Source: Metarhizium brunneum
Lineage: Eukaryota > Ascomycota > Sordariomycetes > Hypocreales > Clavicipitaceae
NCBI RefSeq assembly: GCF_013426205.1
Contig: NC_089423.1
Location: 2,976,001-3,040,000 of the forward strand
Direction of reading: 5' to 3'
Length of the DNA: 64,000 nt
The position numbers and the translations under genes are program-made. The notes under the pieces were generated by a model. The model saw only the letters and a program-made list of their open reading frames with translations. It was not told the origin of the DNA and did no database searches. Below are positions 12,854 to 24,453 of this stretch, piece by piece. Numbering within the stretch: position 1 is the stretch's first letter; each line of letters opens with the position of its first letter.

Positions 12854-14438
12854 CTACCAACGAGGCTCCCCCTGCTCAGCTGATGGTGTAGAAATGACGT
12901 TCTTGTCGCCAAAGGGATTGTCGTCGTCGTCATCTTGCTCCTCTTCTTCCGCATCCTCACTTGTTGCGCTTGACAACCGTCTCGTTGGTGCTACAGGACG
13001 AGGAGGCCTGGCAGGCGCATGCTTGGAAGCGGTGTCGAGTGTGAGCCCCGACAGATCCGGCACGTCTTTTGCTGCTGCCCGGCCTTCCTGAGCCTTTTCT
13101 GTAATCACTGGAAAATCATATAAGTATACGTGCAAAGAGGCAGAGGCGTGCCTTAGGGTAGGAGTATTACACATACTTCGATACATGTGAGTTTGCTCTG
13201 CCAATTCGTCATCAGAGTCACTATCTGCTTCCATCGAGTGATCTAGCTGCTCGTATGCCATCAGAGCATCGACAAGCTCGTCGTTGGCGTGAAGTAGTGC
13301 ACCTAGCCACTGCTCGTTTTCAACTTGATGGATCTAGAGTTCTCCACGTCAGTTCTATACACCAAAACCCATCTGGATAATCAAATGGGTTGAACCTACA
13401 TATCGCAATATTCTCCTTCGCAGCTGCTTACAGGCCTCGAAATGTTGTGTCGCAGCTCGATTGTCCGAGATCCTCTCCTTCTCACGATTGATAGTCTGTA
13501 GGGAATTCATCAATGCTGTCGACGCCATAGACGCATCTGCAATGACTGATTTCATCTTCTTCATCTCAGCCTCAAGGTCAAATTTGCGGCCACTTTTGCT
13601 TTTGCTTTTGGACTTGGACTTGGCCTTGGACTTTTTCAGTCCACTGCTGCCGCCGCCGCCGCCATCTTGCATGTCAAGAGCAGTGGCGGGATGGTATCCT
13701 CCCGACGGTCCAGGCATGTCTTGTTTCTTTTGCTCGCTGGCTCGCTCCGCCTCTTCTTCCTCGTCGTCGCCAAACGGGTTCTCCGTCTCCTGGATGACCT
13801 TGGACTCCTCTCGCTTCATACCAACCTTGCGCTTGGGGAGTTCCTGCAGACCGAGTTAACAGGGGCTACATTCAAGGAGGAAAGGTCTTCGCAGCCCAGT
13901 GCTCATCGTACCCTGTACAACCGCGCAACCCTCTCCAACCCGGGAACGTTTGCGTACTGCGTCCATTCCTGGAAGAGCTCGCGGCACTTCTTCTTAACGG
14001 CGGGGTCCGACAAATTCGACGAGCCGCACACCCGGAGACGCTCCAACAGCGGCTCATCCGCAAGCGCGCGCTGGAACTGCGAACCGGCATTCTGGATAAG
14101 TCCATCGAGTAGCACCAGGGCTCGAATCTGCCTGTGGACTGTGCCATACTTGAGCTTCTTGCGGATCGCGCGCGCTGCTTCGGGTGGACCAGAAGCTTGG
14201 AGCTTGATGACTTCGACGAGGTCCGGGATTCCGCTGAGGTCTTCTTCGGCGTAGGACTCGGAGGTGAGGTTCTCGATGGTGACGGTAACCGCCGAGTACG
14301 GCTTCTTCTGCAAGGTGTTAGCAAAGCTTTGCTTGTCGTGAGAGGCTGCAAATGACTCCTCAGAATTGACACGCCACGTCACCCAGTACCTGCTGAGTCC
14401 TTGAGCCGCAAAAACAAAAAACATACCGATTGAAACAT
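12854..14438 (-). CDS. LSB5: Lsb5-like VHS/GAT endocytosis protein
   Basis: The product is a predicted adaptor linking ubiquitinated cargo and the actin machinery at endocytic sites, like yeast Lsb5. Five exons join in frame: 14438-14427, 14307-13912, 13843-13400, 13333-13177 and 13107-12854, giving 420 aa. The first exon codes only MFQS before a GTATGT donor. Residues 5-136 form the VHS domain (KKPYSAVTVTIENLT, VLLDGLIQNAG, LFQEW). A Lys/Ser repeat lies at 206-222, and residues about 225-330 form the GAT helical bundle (MNSLQTINREKE, NEQWLGALLHANDELVDAL). Two NPFGD motifs, near 158 and 400, are typical EH-domain ligands. Yeast Lsb5 is about 350 aa; the extra length is in acidic and Gly-rich linkers. 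The next gene left is absent and the NRAMP gene lies about 1.1 kb upstream. The family call is firm; the function is inferred. Confidence 0.87.
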
Positions 14439-15516
14439 GGTGAGGTGATCCGGCGCAATCGCTGCCGACGTTTCTTGGCTGGTAGGCGGCCGCGACGGCT
14501 AGTATTTCCCACGCCTCCGATATGCAAGATCCTGATGTATATATGTACCTAGGTATGCATATATAGATAGGTGGCTAGCCTGATAGCTCGTTCAAGCTTC
14601 TTCAGACTTCCTCGGACATGTGCGCAGCTCCTTCCCTCTTCACACAAGGGAGCTGTTTCAACACCGCTCGTAAGCTTCTTGGCAGCGTCAGAAAGTCCTG
14701 GTCGGTGATACGACAAAGGTGGGGGCAATGCGCGAATGCCTGTTGTGCGTGGACACTTTTGTGAGGGGTTCGGTTCTAACAGAGAATTGAGAAAAAAAAA
14801 ACAAAGGGCTTGTTGCGTCACAGCGGAACCTGGGAATGCAGGAGGTGAAGCACCATCTGGCAGGATACGTCGTCGTATGATGGCGCACGTGGAAGGTGGT
14901 TTCGGAATTGGAGCTCAAACTAGTACTTGCTGCAGGCGGGACGTGGACAATGCGGGGTGATGAAGCACGGGAGCTTGGGAGCTTGGGAGCTTGGGAGCTG
15001 GTCGGCAATTCGGACAAGCAACAATGACGGATCACGGAGGTGGGGAGAAAGAAAGAAGGAGGGGCATACCCGTGGGTAATAATAAGTCTTGGTGTCTCTT
15101 CTCGGCTAATTTCCTCTTTGTCATCTGCAACATCGGTTGTCCATGTTATTATTTATATGTGAGTCTGTCCTACCTGATCTGTACACCACTGTACACGGCC
15201 ATGCGCTGTGCGGGTTCATGGCTGCACGCATCACGCCTGCCATGACATGCATGGACTGACGAGTCACCAGTCACGACACACGAGCCCAAGACTTGCATCA
15301 GAAAACAAGGATATGGCAGCTACATCTTGAATACGAAGGCTTCAAGGATGAAGAAATCTATATGACACTATATTCCAGTACAACACTACGCCCCATACTA
15401 GCTGTAACCAGCACCAAGGTATACCGCATTCCCCATGCTTTTGTCCAAATCAGTACCATCTGTAATCACCAAACAGCCGCTTCATAACGCTTGTTCTTAA
15501 CTAATGCCAGGCATAC
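14439..15516. other. Intergenic, LSB5 5' side and NRAMP 3' side
   Basis: This is the upstream region of the Lsb5-like gene and the downstream region of the NRAMP gene. It contains a GGGAGCTT tandem repeat (14969-14999). No gene is seen. Confidence 0.6.
14969..14999. repeat. GGGAGCTT tandem repeat, about 4 copies
   Basis: Almost four perfect 8-bp units GGGAGCTT lie about 530 bp upstream of the Lsb5-like start codon. Confidence 0.9.
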
Positions 15517-17257
15517 TCAACCAGACTTTCCTAAACCCAATAATACCAAATTGGCCACATTCATCACCGTAATGACTAACCACACCAGTACCCCCAGAAT
15601 AATAATATACCACGGATTCGCCATGTTGACACCAGCAGCACTATTTGCACCTGGCCGACCTCTGTCATCATCCTCATTGTAGTATCGTGCCATTCCCGGC
15701 AAAACAGTCATGTATCTTGATCGACTGGTAAAGTAAATAAGTGGCAAAGTGACAAATGGCAGCACAGAACTAAGAACCACTTGTGAAGCTGTCAAGGCCG
15801 TGTTCAGCCCAGACCTTCCTACTGCTCCGGCAATGATAATCGACGGGGTGATGCTGATGGAGCGAGTAATGAGCCGACGGAGCCACGGCTTGAGTTTCCA
15901 CCTGATGGCACCCTCGCTGACCAACTGGCCTGCAATGGTGCACACGATGCCTGCCGATACGCCAGATAGAAGAAGGGCCAAGGCAAAGATTGTACCCACA
16001 GCGGGCGAGATGCTCTTTGCCAGCAGGTCATGGATGCCAAAAATATCAGCTTCGAGCGCGTCAGGGTTTTGATATAAAGAGGCGCCGGCTACGATGAGAA
16101 TGGCCGAGTTGACAAAGAGGGCAAAGGTGAAGAGTGCAAGGGCCAGTTCGGTGATGGAGTACTTGAGTGAGTGTTTGATGGCGGCTTGAGATGGGATATA
16201 TACTCCCTTATCAAGGTATTCGTCGTTGGTAGCGGAAGACGCAGAAGTGGCTAGCTCCTCTGGTATAAGGCCGTGCTTGGTGTCGAACTCTCGCAGACGG
16301 GGCTGGACAATACCAGAGCCTAGGTATAAGCTGTGTGGCATGACGGTTGCTCCGAGAATGCCACAAGCCTGATACAGTCTATCCGCTATTAGTCCGGCAA
16401 ATCTTGCAACTGCAATGGAGGGCTAGGTGATGAGAGACTTACGCTTGCGACTCAACAAGCGAACTGGACGGAACGTATCCTCTGAATACCTCCCCGACAC
16501 TCCCCGAAATCATGCTCAGCTCAATACAAAAGCAGATTACGACCCCCAATACTAGCAAGCAGACAAACATTTCAAATAACCTCAAGCCCTTCATCGTGCC
16601 GTCTGGCCTATAAAAGATCAAAATGGCCATGACGTCCAGAATAGACAATGCGCATCCCGCAACAAGAGGCAGTTTAGGGATCAAAAGATTCAAGGCAATG
16701 GCGGTACCCACAACCTCTGCCATGTCCGTCGCGATAATGGCAACTTCAGCCAGACCATACAGCAAGTAATTCAACCAGCGCGGCAAATACGCACGACATG
16801 CTGATGCGAGATCCAGGCCTGTGACTGTGCCGAGCTGGATGGCTAGCGACTGCAGGAGAATGGCGAAGAGGTTGCTCAAGAGGACGATGAAAAGTAGTTT
16901 GTACTGGTATGATGCACCAGCTGCGATATCGGTGGCATAGTTGCCGGGGTCGACTGTGTCATGTTAGTTTTTGTGATGACTGCGTCGTCCTGATGGAGAG
17001 GCGGTTGAATGGCTCTGGCCGTCGAGATTATTTGGGATCAACTCACTATACGCCACAGAAATCATGAATCCCGGCCCAACAAACGTGCCAAATGTCCAAA
17101 ACGCATGCTTGGCCCGTTCCAGGGCCTTCTTGGCACGATTCGCGCTCCCCGGCCTCGATCTGATAGTCGTGTTATCAACGACGACGGGGTTCTTCTCCGC
17201 CGAAGAATCAGACTGTTCTTGCTGCGCATCACTGCGCTGAATGCCATGCGTATCCAT
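15517..17257 (-). CDS. NRAMP divalent metal transporter (Smf family)
   Basis: The product is a proton-coupled Mn2+/Fe2+ transporter of the NRAMP family, on the plasma membrane or endomembranes. Exons 17257-17047, 16953-16443 and 16378-15517 join in frame to 527 aa. The donor GTGAGT splits an Ile codon so that the conserved metal-binding motif IDPGNYATD (D72, N75) is restored across intron 1. The second intron has a CTAAT branch site, and its removal gives the TM6 motif GILGATVMPHSLYLGS (M254-H256). About eleven hydrophobic segments follow a soluble N-terminus of about 55 aa, including LALALFTFALFVNSAILIVA and the final WYIIILGVLVWLVITVM. MPHS rather than MPHN is usual for fungal Smf proteins. 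Yeast has three paralogues; which one this matches cannot be settled here. Confidence 0.94.
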
Positions 17258-19529
17258 ATCTATCGCAGCTCTCGATTGCCGTTCATAAGACCAGAAAATA
17301 TGGAGGTGTTGTGTACAAGTTCCTCTTGAATGCCAGTATCCGCCTGCCTCGATGGAAGTTTACAAAGCGCAGAAAACGATCCGTAGTGTCGCCATCCATT
17401 CACCCATCGATTTTAAGTTTGACTTTTTCTCTTTGTCCCGCTCTTCAAAGGCTCCCTGCCAATGTTGGCAACTATCGCAACAAGAGCCGCCTCCTGGTCG
17501 CCTGTTCGTCTATGCCGGGACGTGGTTGTCAATTGCTGTCTATGGATTGGAGGCCAAGACAGCGACAGGGATGATGGCAGGAAAGATCAGTCTTGGCGAA
17601 CTATGCAGGCTTATATGAAAACGGCACTCCAGCACAGGACGAGATGACTACACAAAAAAACAAAGGAAAAAAAAAGGTTAGCGTACGGAATTTTTTTTTA
17701 GGAGCATGACCCAAGTGCTTGTTCTTCTTGGGCACTAACGTAGATTTTTCCCAGACAGAATTGCCGATGGAATTCGAGGCCAGCTCCGGGGTTACCCGAC
17801 AGGCAAAAAGCTGCTGCAATCGAGGAAGTCGCGACGTTGGACCCACCAGCTAGTCGACACTTCTTCAATGTTGTCACTCGCACTTGCCTGCGCCTGCCGC
17901 TCTCTTTTTTCGCTAAACAAAATCTTCCACGTCGCGTGGATGTCGTGTGACTAGACTCAACTGCAGGTTACTGTCTGTCCAAGACAATCCAACTCTTGAG
18001 CCTCGACGGGTGTTTATATAGACCCCACCGATGGCGAGAAGAATGCCTTATTACACCGCACCACTGCACATCTAGGTGATGCCGGAACTAGACATCCGCA
18101 TCGACCCCTCTCTCCGGCACAGCAGCCGGTCGGACTCGATTCCCGATGGATGTTTCTTCTCCGCTCCCAACGACACTTGTGTATCCGCCCGCCCGCTGGT
18201 GGCCGTTGGCTCAGACGGGGACGCTCTTTGGCTCTGCCTGATGGATCAGATCCGTTTTGCCTGGTGGCTCCAACGCTGGAGCCCTGGGGACGCACGGCCG
18301 CCGTCTTCTTCCTGATAACGCGCATGAAGATGAGAAGAGGTTGGTGATACGACCCGGTCGCACCGGGGCCCTGTCAACGTCACTGGGCGACGGGGGACAG
18401 AATCGGTGCAAAAGGGAGAGCCATTGGGTGTCTGGCACGGAGTAGACTTGTACGGAGTACAAAGTACGTCGATGGTATAGAGAGAATGACGAGCATCAGC
18501 GGCTGCGTCAGCGTCAGCACACGCCGTGTTACCCATTGACCCGAATGGTGGGTTGAGAATGGATCTTCAAGTCAACTGTTCGGCGTCGCTTTAACCTTGT
18601 CTCCCCCTTGGCTCGTCGTTGGTTCTTTTGCATTTCCGCCGTAATATTGGCCTCTCACCGAACGAGTCCCGCCGAGGTATCCCGTATTCCTGCGTCTGAA
18701 AGTATTGACAACATTCGGCATGGCGGTCAAGACGTTCATTACTCCATTCCGACAAAACGTCGATTCTTGCCAAGATGACCCCAGGCGTTGCTCGAGCCCA
18801 TCCTTTTCTGCTGCAGTGTAACCTTCTAGTTGAGCAACGAAAACTAAACACGTTGCTACCTGCATTTGCGCAGCCAAACGGTGTATCAAAGGCGCCGTCG
18901 TTGTACAATAATTCTTCAGGCATGCACATGCAACTACTCTGTGTAATCTGTATTGCAGAACATGGTGTGGCAAATCCGCTGGTCGAGTTTGCGCTTGCGA
19001 ACATAGAGTCCGAGTGCATCACGCAAGGGTCAGGTCCGCTGAATTCATCAAACTTTTCAATCTTATAAAACGAGATCACTCTAACAGTTGAGGTCCATAA
19101 TACTTCCATTCCGGAGACGGTTTCTTTATGTATTTTCATGTGTCCATTCTGTCGACGGATCTTCTTCTATCCCCTTGCACCATGCCGACTGGTTGACATC
19201 GGCAATGCATCCCGCTCCATGGAGCCAACGAACTATTCGTCTCTTTTCCCCTGGTTACCCCCTTGCCTCTCCGACTCGCAGCCAGTTGAAAGACGGCCCC
19301 CAACACGCCTCTTGTACAACCAAACTATATATCGCAATCCCGGGTATAAATGTCCGCGCATCGCAAATATTCTCCCCCACCTTAGCTTGGTCATCGAGCT
19401 GGAGGTTGGGAACTTTCGATTTCGGCTTTGATGCTTAAACACGCGATCATCAAGTGTCTCTGGACGAGTGTAACACAGAGTTTGTGGATCTATCGAACCA
19501 GAGCCACGAATTACTCCCTTAGAGGGATT
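17258..19529. other. Intergenic, NRAMP to OPI3
   Basis: This contains the NRAMP upstream region and the OPI3 downstream region. A TACGGAGTAC palindrome sits at 18451-18460, next to a partial copy (CACGGAGTA). The short frames have no recognisable domain. No gene is seen. Confidence 0.6.
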
Positions 19530-20501
19530 TTACTTCTGCTTCTTGCCAGATTTGGCAGCAGCCCTCTCACGGTCCCGCTTGGCGTAGATTCCGGCTGTGA
19601 AGGGATCCTCGAATCGCAATGCCACCACGTAAACGAGATACACCCACAACGTCAACAAGAGTCCGGCCGGCTTGCCAAAGAACAGGGCAGTGCTCAGGAA
19701 GCTCATGGTAGAGCCCCAGTACATGGGAGCACCAGTGACGTTGAAGGGGAAGCCAGTCACCATTTCATCCAGCAAGAAGCCAAAGTAGTCGCCCAGGAAG
19801 GTGCCTCTTATTCCCAGACGGTACGTCGACGAAATGACGAGGGTGTTACCGGCAGCAAACAACATGTAGGCAGCAGCCTGCGAGTAGATAGTCTCTAGCA
19901 AGGGGTGCGACGGCTGCTCCAATAATGCAACCTTGTAGAGCCAGTCGCGAAAGAGACCGAGGGAGAAGATGGCTACAGCAAGGCCATAATTGGCGGCCTT
20001 GGCATTACCGCCAAATAGTTTCGTCAGGATCTTGTTGTGATACTCTACAGCATTTCTAGTGTCAGTTGGTATATCGTGGAAGGTAGCTGGCGACGACCCT
20101 TGGAGGAGCCCCGGTAGTCGGACAGGCAATGGGAAGGCAAACCTTGTCGAGCCACGATGCTGAGGCACGAAACATGACTTCGTTAGCAAACCTTGTTTTT
20201 TCTCTCTCTTTTTTCCACTGCCGCGGATAACTGAGGCAGCGCAAAGATGTTCCCACAAACGAAAAGGCACGTAAACAGGCGTAACTCACTTCCACCACAG
20301 CGGATTAAAAGCAATAGAGGCCGCGGACACTGTTTTCACCCAAGCACGACGGCAAATCAGTCACGGCGTTCTCGTCATCTGTGCGCAACACTGTCACACC
20401 TATTCTCGCTCGGCGGCGAGCAAGGCTCCATGCAACTCACCAAGCAGGCTTCTCTTGTCGAAATCGACATAGTCGATGAGATTGCCCAGAGACGACGTCA
20501 T
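19530..20501 (-). CDS. OPI3: Phospholipid methyltransferase (Opi3/PEMT)
   Basis: The product makes phosphatidylcholine in the endoplasmic reticulum by the last SAM-dependent methylations of phosphatidylethanolamine. Four exons are needed: 20501-20441, 20329-20290, a 17-nt micro-exon 20159-20143, and 20044-19530, giving 210 aa (yeast Opi3 is 206). The micro-exon codes the conserved segment NIVARQ, linking FNPLWW to EYHNKILTKLFGGNAKAA; without it the frame breaks. The introns flanking it have CTAAC and CTGAC branch sites. Hydrophobic helices include NYGLAVAIFSLGLFRDWLY and AGLLLTLWVYLVYVVALRF, and GAPMYWGSTMSFL with the EDPF motif follows the family pattern. It ends in a Lys-rich tail (SGKKQK) that may be an ER-retrieval signal. 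A pure genomic reading would start the protein inside an intron and miss the N-terminus. Confidence 0.93.
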
Positions 20502-21663
20502 GGTGGACAGGGTGTGAGACTGCGGCAAACGAAAACAAAAACCACCTGTCACAAGAAGCGGGAAAACATGCGAGGCACTAGACAATTGATTGAGCGAGAG
20601 GGCGATGCTCAACAGGACAGAAGTCGTGCTGGTTTGGTGACGCAGGAGAGCGAAAAATGGAAAATGAGGATGAAAGAGATGGAATGAGGAAGCTGCGAAA
20701 ATGTAGACGAGAGCCAAGGTAGCATTAGCATTAGACGAGCCGTGGCAGCTTGACGTGCCCAGAATGCCCTTGTTTGGCTGGGCGTGGCCATTGATTGGCA
20801 TTTGATGGGCAGGCCGCAGCGCCGCGAGTAGGCGAGCCTGGCGTCATCGGCGGGCAGCTCCATGTCTCGAGCTCACCAGCGCGGCGCGACACTGAGCTTC
20901 CTTCGACTTCACTGGAACGGGCGCTAAGCGGGGCCACCCGGGTGCATGTCACCAGACTGGACCTCCAATTCGTTGAGGAGCTCCGCCGTCACATGCCGCA
21001 GCAGCTTCTTACCTTTTCGCCTGCGTGAATACGAACAGAAAGGCGGCCGAGCACCCTTGGTACCCCGCGTAGTTGATTGAATTCTATTCCATCGCGTACG
21101 GAGTATACTCCAAACACAACATGTATGCCATAATTTCAAATACTAGCTACAAAGCTCAGATTCGTGCCTCTGTGGCCGCTTGCTTCGGGTTGCGTGGAGG
21201 CTTCCGTCCCGTTGTGGAGAAGCGCCGTTGCAGTGTCCACCGTCACGAGTTACAACGCATCCTCACCGGTACGTATGTACTGCACATGAGTACCTACCTA
21301 GGTAAGTACTTAGGTAGGTACCTACCTAGGTAGGTATGTACTCCGTATTCCTCAGTCACTCGCGCCTGGAAGGGAGGAGATATTTGATTTGGACAACTCT
21401 AGGTTTTCTCTCGGCGAGGCAGCAACAGGGCAGTCGCTGCTACTACTAGAGCGCAAGCCATCCATTGGAATCACTCAGTCGACATTTCTGCCAAGCCCAG
21501 TGCGATGAAATCTGGGCCTTGGCTGCCCAACTCAGCCATTGATTTATTCATCCTCCCCGAGAGCAAGAAATGTACATACTATCCTAAATGGATTGCTTCG
21601 TGGATATCATTTATCTATAATTGCCGGGGCCATTATTTCACAGCCGAAACTCTAGTATCAGTG
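20502..21663. other. Intergenic, OPI3 to RXT2
   Basis: This holds the OPI3 upstream region and the RXT2-like 3' region. It has TACGGAGTA palindromes at 21097 and 21339 and a dense TAGGTA palindrome block at 21289-21340. No gene is seen. Confidence 0.6.
21289..21340. repeat. Compound TAGGTA palindrome
   Basis: TACCTACCTA at 21291-21300 is the exact inverse of TAGGTAGGTA at 21311-21320. TACCTACCTAGGTAGGTA at 21319-21336 is a perfect 18-bp palindrome. A TACTCCGTA copy follows directly at 21339. The block can fold into hairpins. Confidence 0.9.
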
Positions 21664-23237
21664 CTAAGCCCGACGGTTTCTTGTCTTCTTGCCCGTCGTC
21701 GTCGTATCTTCCTCCTCCTCATCCTGGCCCTTCTTTAGATCTTCCGTCAGGCCCCATTCCTCTTTATCGTACCAATCTTCGCCGTCAGACATGTCCCGGT
21801 TCGGCCCACAATGTGCCTCTGCTTTGGACCAGCGAAGTACATTGCTGCGCAATCTTTCTGCCCGCAACAAGCCTTGGTGTAGCCTCATTGCCCCTCTGGC
21901 CACTTCTTCTTGTTTCTGCACGTACAGTGCCAGTAACCGTCTGATATCTTCTGCTTCATTTTCCGGAATACCCATGTTCCTATCAGGTTTGGCACCTGAT
22001 GGCGGAAGGAATATTGGGTGGATGAAGGACGGTGATTTTGATTCCGACGAGAACTGTCCTGCGGACTGCTCCTTCGGTGCGTCACTTGTCACACCCCCGT
22101 TATTTCCATTTTGTTTGCTTTGGGCATCGCCGTTGCCATTTATGTTGGCAATCCCATTGTTAGCTTCTGTTTCATTTGGGCCCCGGTCAACTTTCACCCC
22201 GACCGGCTCACTCTTAATTGCAGCTTCCTTGTCCTTGCCTTTTTCTTCTTCATTGTTGGCGGCGGTCTCATCCATCATGGATACGTCGGCGTCGGCAGTG
22301 GTGCCAACTAGTTGTCCCTGCCGCCCATATACCGAGCTTTTGGAATTATAGGGATTTGTATCTCCATTCACTGCTGCAACCGAAGATCTTGCCGAGCCGC
22401 CGCTATTCGGCAAGCTCTGTAGGAAACGGGCCACATGCTCGTCTGAATATAAATCGATGTCGTTCGAGCCAATCATCATTTCGCAGGGCATCCAGACGCC
22501 GTCGCCACAAAGCGAAGTCCATAAGTGCCTCACCTCCCATAATGATTGGTTCTCTTTCCGCATGAGTGTACAGCTTTGGTTGATGAGCTCATTGAGAGTC
22601 TTCGAGGTAAAGGCCTTGGAAAGTGTCGGGTGGTGTGGCAATTCGGTCGACGCTGTGAGGGGAGCTAGAATATCTGCAAAAATGTCAAAAATGTTGGTCA
22701 CGATACTTGGCTCTCGAAAACGCCAGTGGCCGACTCACGTTCTAGGCGAATGTTGGAGTACGGATTGAGCTCGGCGGCGGCCAATTCAGCGACTCCTACT
22801 CGGTCGTCGTCATCGTCGCTCGTAATCTCATAGCCTTCATCGTCTACCAAAGGCGGGTTGCGATACAGGATATTCCGTCGAACGCCGGCGTAGTCGACAG
22901 CCTGGGGAGCGACCCGTTAGGAGACTGCACAACGACAAGTCGTATTTCGGAGGAGCGACACAATGATGCGTACCTCTTTATATGCACTGGGGCCGGCGGC
23001 CGGCGCCAAATGCCCTTTGTGTACAAATCGTGCCCTCTTCTGGAGCTTGTGGCCTCGATTGGTAAAGCTGTCGATTTCGGAGTCGGAATCTGACTCTGCC
23101 AGCAGACTTTTGGTTAGCTTTGTGCCAGCGCGCAGAAAGACTGGTGTTTTCATAGGTTTCTCACCATACGCCTTCCTCTTAAAGGCCTTTTTCATGCCGG
23201 CTATTGTCTCGGCGAACAGGATCTGCTGTGTCGCCAT
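21664..23237 (-). CDS. RXT2: Rxt2-like histone deacetylase complex subunit
   Basis: The product is a probable nuclear subunit of the large Rpd3 (Rpd3L) histone deacetylase complex. Exons 23237-22974, 22901-22739 and 22673-21664 join to 478 aa. The Rxt2 domain runs from about residue 88: AVDYAGVRRNILYRNPPLVD, then EGYEITSDDDDD, then LNPYSNIRLEHILAPLTASTE and KAFTSKTLNELINQSC. The second intron splits a His codon inside the conserved segment (EHILAPL), which supports the model. The C-terminal half is low-complexity (Asn/Gly-rich, acidic) until a conserved helix near EDIRRLLALYVQKQEEVARG and ends in a Glu/Thr/Lys tail. A region of Lys/Arg (KKAFKRKAYGEK) near residue 16 could be a nuclear signal. 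The family call rests on the N-terminal motif only; the rest is not diagnostic. Confidence 0.8.
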
Positions 23238-24453
23238 GTTGGGCGGCTTGTCTGATTTTGGAGAATTCGACCGCCCGAGAGTGAAGACGCCAAGAAGACT
23301 GGCGCCAGATCCGTGATGGGAAGCACAGCGCTGTGACCGTAAGCTGATGTGCAGGTAGTACCCGGCAGCCTTAAAGTGTGAGATAACTCTTCATTCGCTA
23401 TGACGATGGGTATCAATGTTATAAAATCGCAAATTAACGTCTGCGGAGGGCGCTGTTCATGAGAGGGAGCAAATTGACTGCGTGACCACCAAAGCGAGGG
23501 GGACTGGCGACCACTCCCACAGCGGCAAAAGCAACTTTCGCTAGACGCAGAGGAGCTGAGCAGCGACCAGTCAAGCGGCTGGCGTCTAGGTACGTACCTC
23601 CTTCCTACAGAGCACTTGCACAAGCCCGGCCCATTTTGAGAACTGTGACCAATTAAAAGCAGGGACTGTCGGGCCATTTTTTTCGCCGACGCCGGAGGTA
23701 GACTCTGCCGATATTTAAGCGGCACCGTTCCTGGACTGGGTACGTACGTCACCTTTCCTCAGCGCCTAGTCTCTGACATGCCCTACGACACTCTAGGAGA
23801 AGAAATGACGATATATACCAGTCACCCAGTATCCATAAAATACTGCCCTGTAATAAAATCATGCAGCATGCAATGGCCCAGTGCCGCATTTAGTTTGTGT
23901 GCCGCCTCCGACAAGCACTTGTGGAAACAAGCAGCAAGACACTTCACTACCCGAGGTACTTAAGTAGGTAAGTAGCTATGTACATGATGGTCCTATGAAG
24001 AATTACGATGAGAACAAGTATTTAGCTCGGATGGTTGCGTAATGCCTTTAGGTTTAACCCCATTTCGCTTCATGTTGAAAATAAGCCTCAATGTCGCAAT
24101 AATAAAGAATGGGCATAGGAAGCCAATATATACACAAAAAAGTCAACTGAAAAGGTGCACTCGTCCGAATTTCGCCGCGTAACCCCCTTTGTCCAAGAAA
24201 ACGGTATATAACTTCAAGCACATCAATGCCATCGTATCAAAACATCCAATACCTCCTACAAAGGCTTCATACGCTTCAGACATCAGACGCAGCATCTAGC
24301 AATCATGATCCTCCCTTCACTGGATATCATGTACGTCAAACGCACCCCGGCATAAAAAAGGGGGTGAAGGGGGGCCCTTTTGTCCATAGATCACGTCTGG
24401 CACCTACGCGCGCATTAGTACAGTGGCCAAGTGGTTCTGTTCAATGTTGTCGC
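23238..24453. other. Intergenic, RXT2 to nag3
   Basis: This contains the upstream region of the Rxt2-like gene and the 3' side of nag3. A TAGGTA-type cluster lies at 23,950-23,985. No gene is seen. Confidence 0.6.

Noticed and set aside
16339..16440. Shorter NRAMP introns (33 or 40 nt) using acceptors at TTGCAG or GCAAG
   Set aside because: The 64-nt choice has a CTAAT branch site and gives the family sequence ALYQACGILGA; the others add foreign residues or a stop codon.
21689..22351. 220-codon plus-strand frame opposite the Rxt2-like gene
   Set aside because: It is the complement of a Ser/Asp/Glu-rich coding exon, which commonly leaves the opposite strand open.
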